From Afifella aestuarii (lineage in GTDB: Bacteria > Pseudomonadota > Alphaproteobacteria > Rhizobiales > Afifellaceae), in the NCBI RefSeq assembly GCF_004023665.1, contig NZ_SAUF01000002.1, forward strand, positions 744,001 to 808,000: a DNA stretch of 64,000 bases, written 5' to 3'. Made by a program: the position numbers and the translations under genes. Numbering within the stretch: the stretch's first letter is position 1; every line of letters starts with the position of its first letter. This document shows, one piece after another, positions 63,530 through 64,000 of the stretch. The notes under the pieces are model-generated. The model was not told where the DNA came from. It worked only from the letters and a program-made list of their open reading frames with translations, and made no database searches.

Positions 63530-64000
63530 TGGAGTCCCAGCGTTTCACGAGCCCGGCTCGCCGGAAGTAAAAGACAACAGTACGTCGGTCTTCGGGAAAA
63601 CGGAACTGGATGGTGAATGGCCGAGATGGGTCGAAACCCGAACGGCAGCTTTCTGCCTTCGATGACCCGAAGCCGCCAATCTCCTTTCGGCCCATTTCGG
63701 CCATTTGCTAGGAAGTACCGCCTGCGCCCCACGAACGCCTAACAACCAGCGCGGCCTCACCGATAAACCATATCAATACTGTCGAAGGCGCCGAGGGCGT
63801 GGTCTTCGCGGAACGTCTGGTGATCGGCCTGGAGGCGGTCGGCGGCTTCTTCGGCGAAGCGTACGAGATCGGCCATGAAGAGTTTTCACGGTGTCGCGGC
63901 GGCGATGATCGAGGGCTCGACGTCGTAATCGATCTGGCTGAGAGCGCATGCGCCTCGCTGCGCCAGCGCCCCGAAACCCGATGAACGATGTCGATCTGAA
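63530..64000. other. Terminal region, no firm gene
   Basis: 471 bases to the window edge. From 63600 to 63720 the minus strand has several overlapping frames in all three registers (a sign of non-coding repeat, here with GGCCGAAATGGGCCGAAAGG near 63700). A 39-codon minus-strand frame at 63757-63876 opens MADLVRFAEEAADRLQADHQ and could be a short helical protein, but no ribosome binding site is seen. Confidence 0.35.

Noticed and set aside
63489-63760. Overlapping minus-strand frames in three registers near the window end
   Set aside because: Simultaneous openness in all registers points to repeat-like non-coding DNA, not a gene.

Overview
The window is chromosomal DNA of a high-GC alphaproteobacterium, most likely a member of the Hyphomicrobiales (Rhizobiales). 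This rests on dense overlapping operons, a methylmalonyl-CoA mutase pair with MeaB, a Rhizobium etli-type asparaginase, a Mo-hydroxylase operon, c-type cytochromes of alphaproteobacterial type and GC-rich palindromic intergenic repeats. No rRNA, tRNA, CRISPR array or replication origin was recognised. Genus is not claimed. || Layout. 1-10.1 kb: one tightly overlapping plus-strand transcription unit holding an oligopeptide ABC importer (ATPase tail, binding protein, two permeases), then a strange ABC-exporter-like protein with a degenerate, expanded nucleotide-binding region, a cyclic-nucleotide-binding protein, an MBL-fold hydrolase and a membrane class III nucleotide cyclase. 10.2-13.8 kb: an SDR protein lacking the catalytic Tyr, asparaginase, MeaB, a YbjQ protein. 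13.9-15.9 kb: two tandem paralogues of an unrecognised soluble protein plus a small secreted Cys-rich protein. 16-18.1 kb: AGE-family sugar isomerase coupled to an SDR. 18.3-23.2 kb: methylmalonyl-CoA mutase large and small subunits, DUF4332 and DUF2267-like proteins. || 23.3-41 kb: very GC-rich housekeeping or metabolic blocks (glutaredoxin-MauE fusion, M20 peptidase, LOG protein, DUF1413-like, DUF1284; a PaoABC-like molybdenum hydroxylase operon with a divergent TetR regulator) alternate with three less GC-rich islands, each a two-gene operon: a 4-TM protein with a soluble partner (23.3-24.9), a Gabija-type OLD nuclease/UvrD helicase pair (29.6-33.4), and a PD-(D/E)XK nuclease-like protein coupled to a TIR-zinc-ribbon protein (38.3-40.7). 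The last pair is the best candidate for a poorly described immune system. || 41.4-49.5 kb: GFA protein; a VOC protein with divergent LysR regulator flanked by long direct repeats; small membrane protein; SUKH-like protein; an iron/siderophore-type ABC importer. 49.5-57.6 kb: a mosaic of membrane and secreted hypotheticals, a YcxB-like protein and a 548-aa unknown, interrupted by partial copies of the haloacid dehalogenase gene that is intact at 57.5-58.1 kb and by another ~135-bp repeat. 58.4-62.3 kb: branched-chain aminotransferase-like protein, a cytochrome c' / dihaem cytochrome c operon and two related small secreted proteins. 62.3-63.5 kb: a truncated ThsB-like TIR gene facing away from a HEPN-family gene, a further defence-related locus. 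Function calls rest on motif recognition by eye; no database search was possible.
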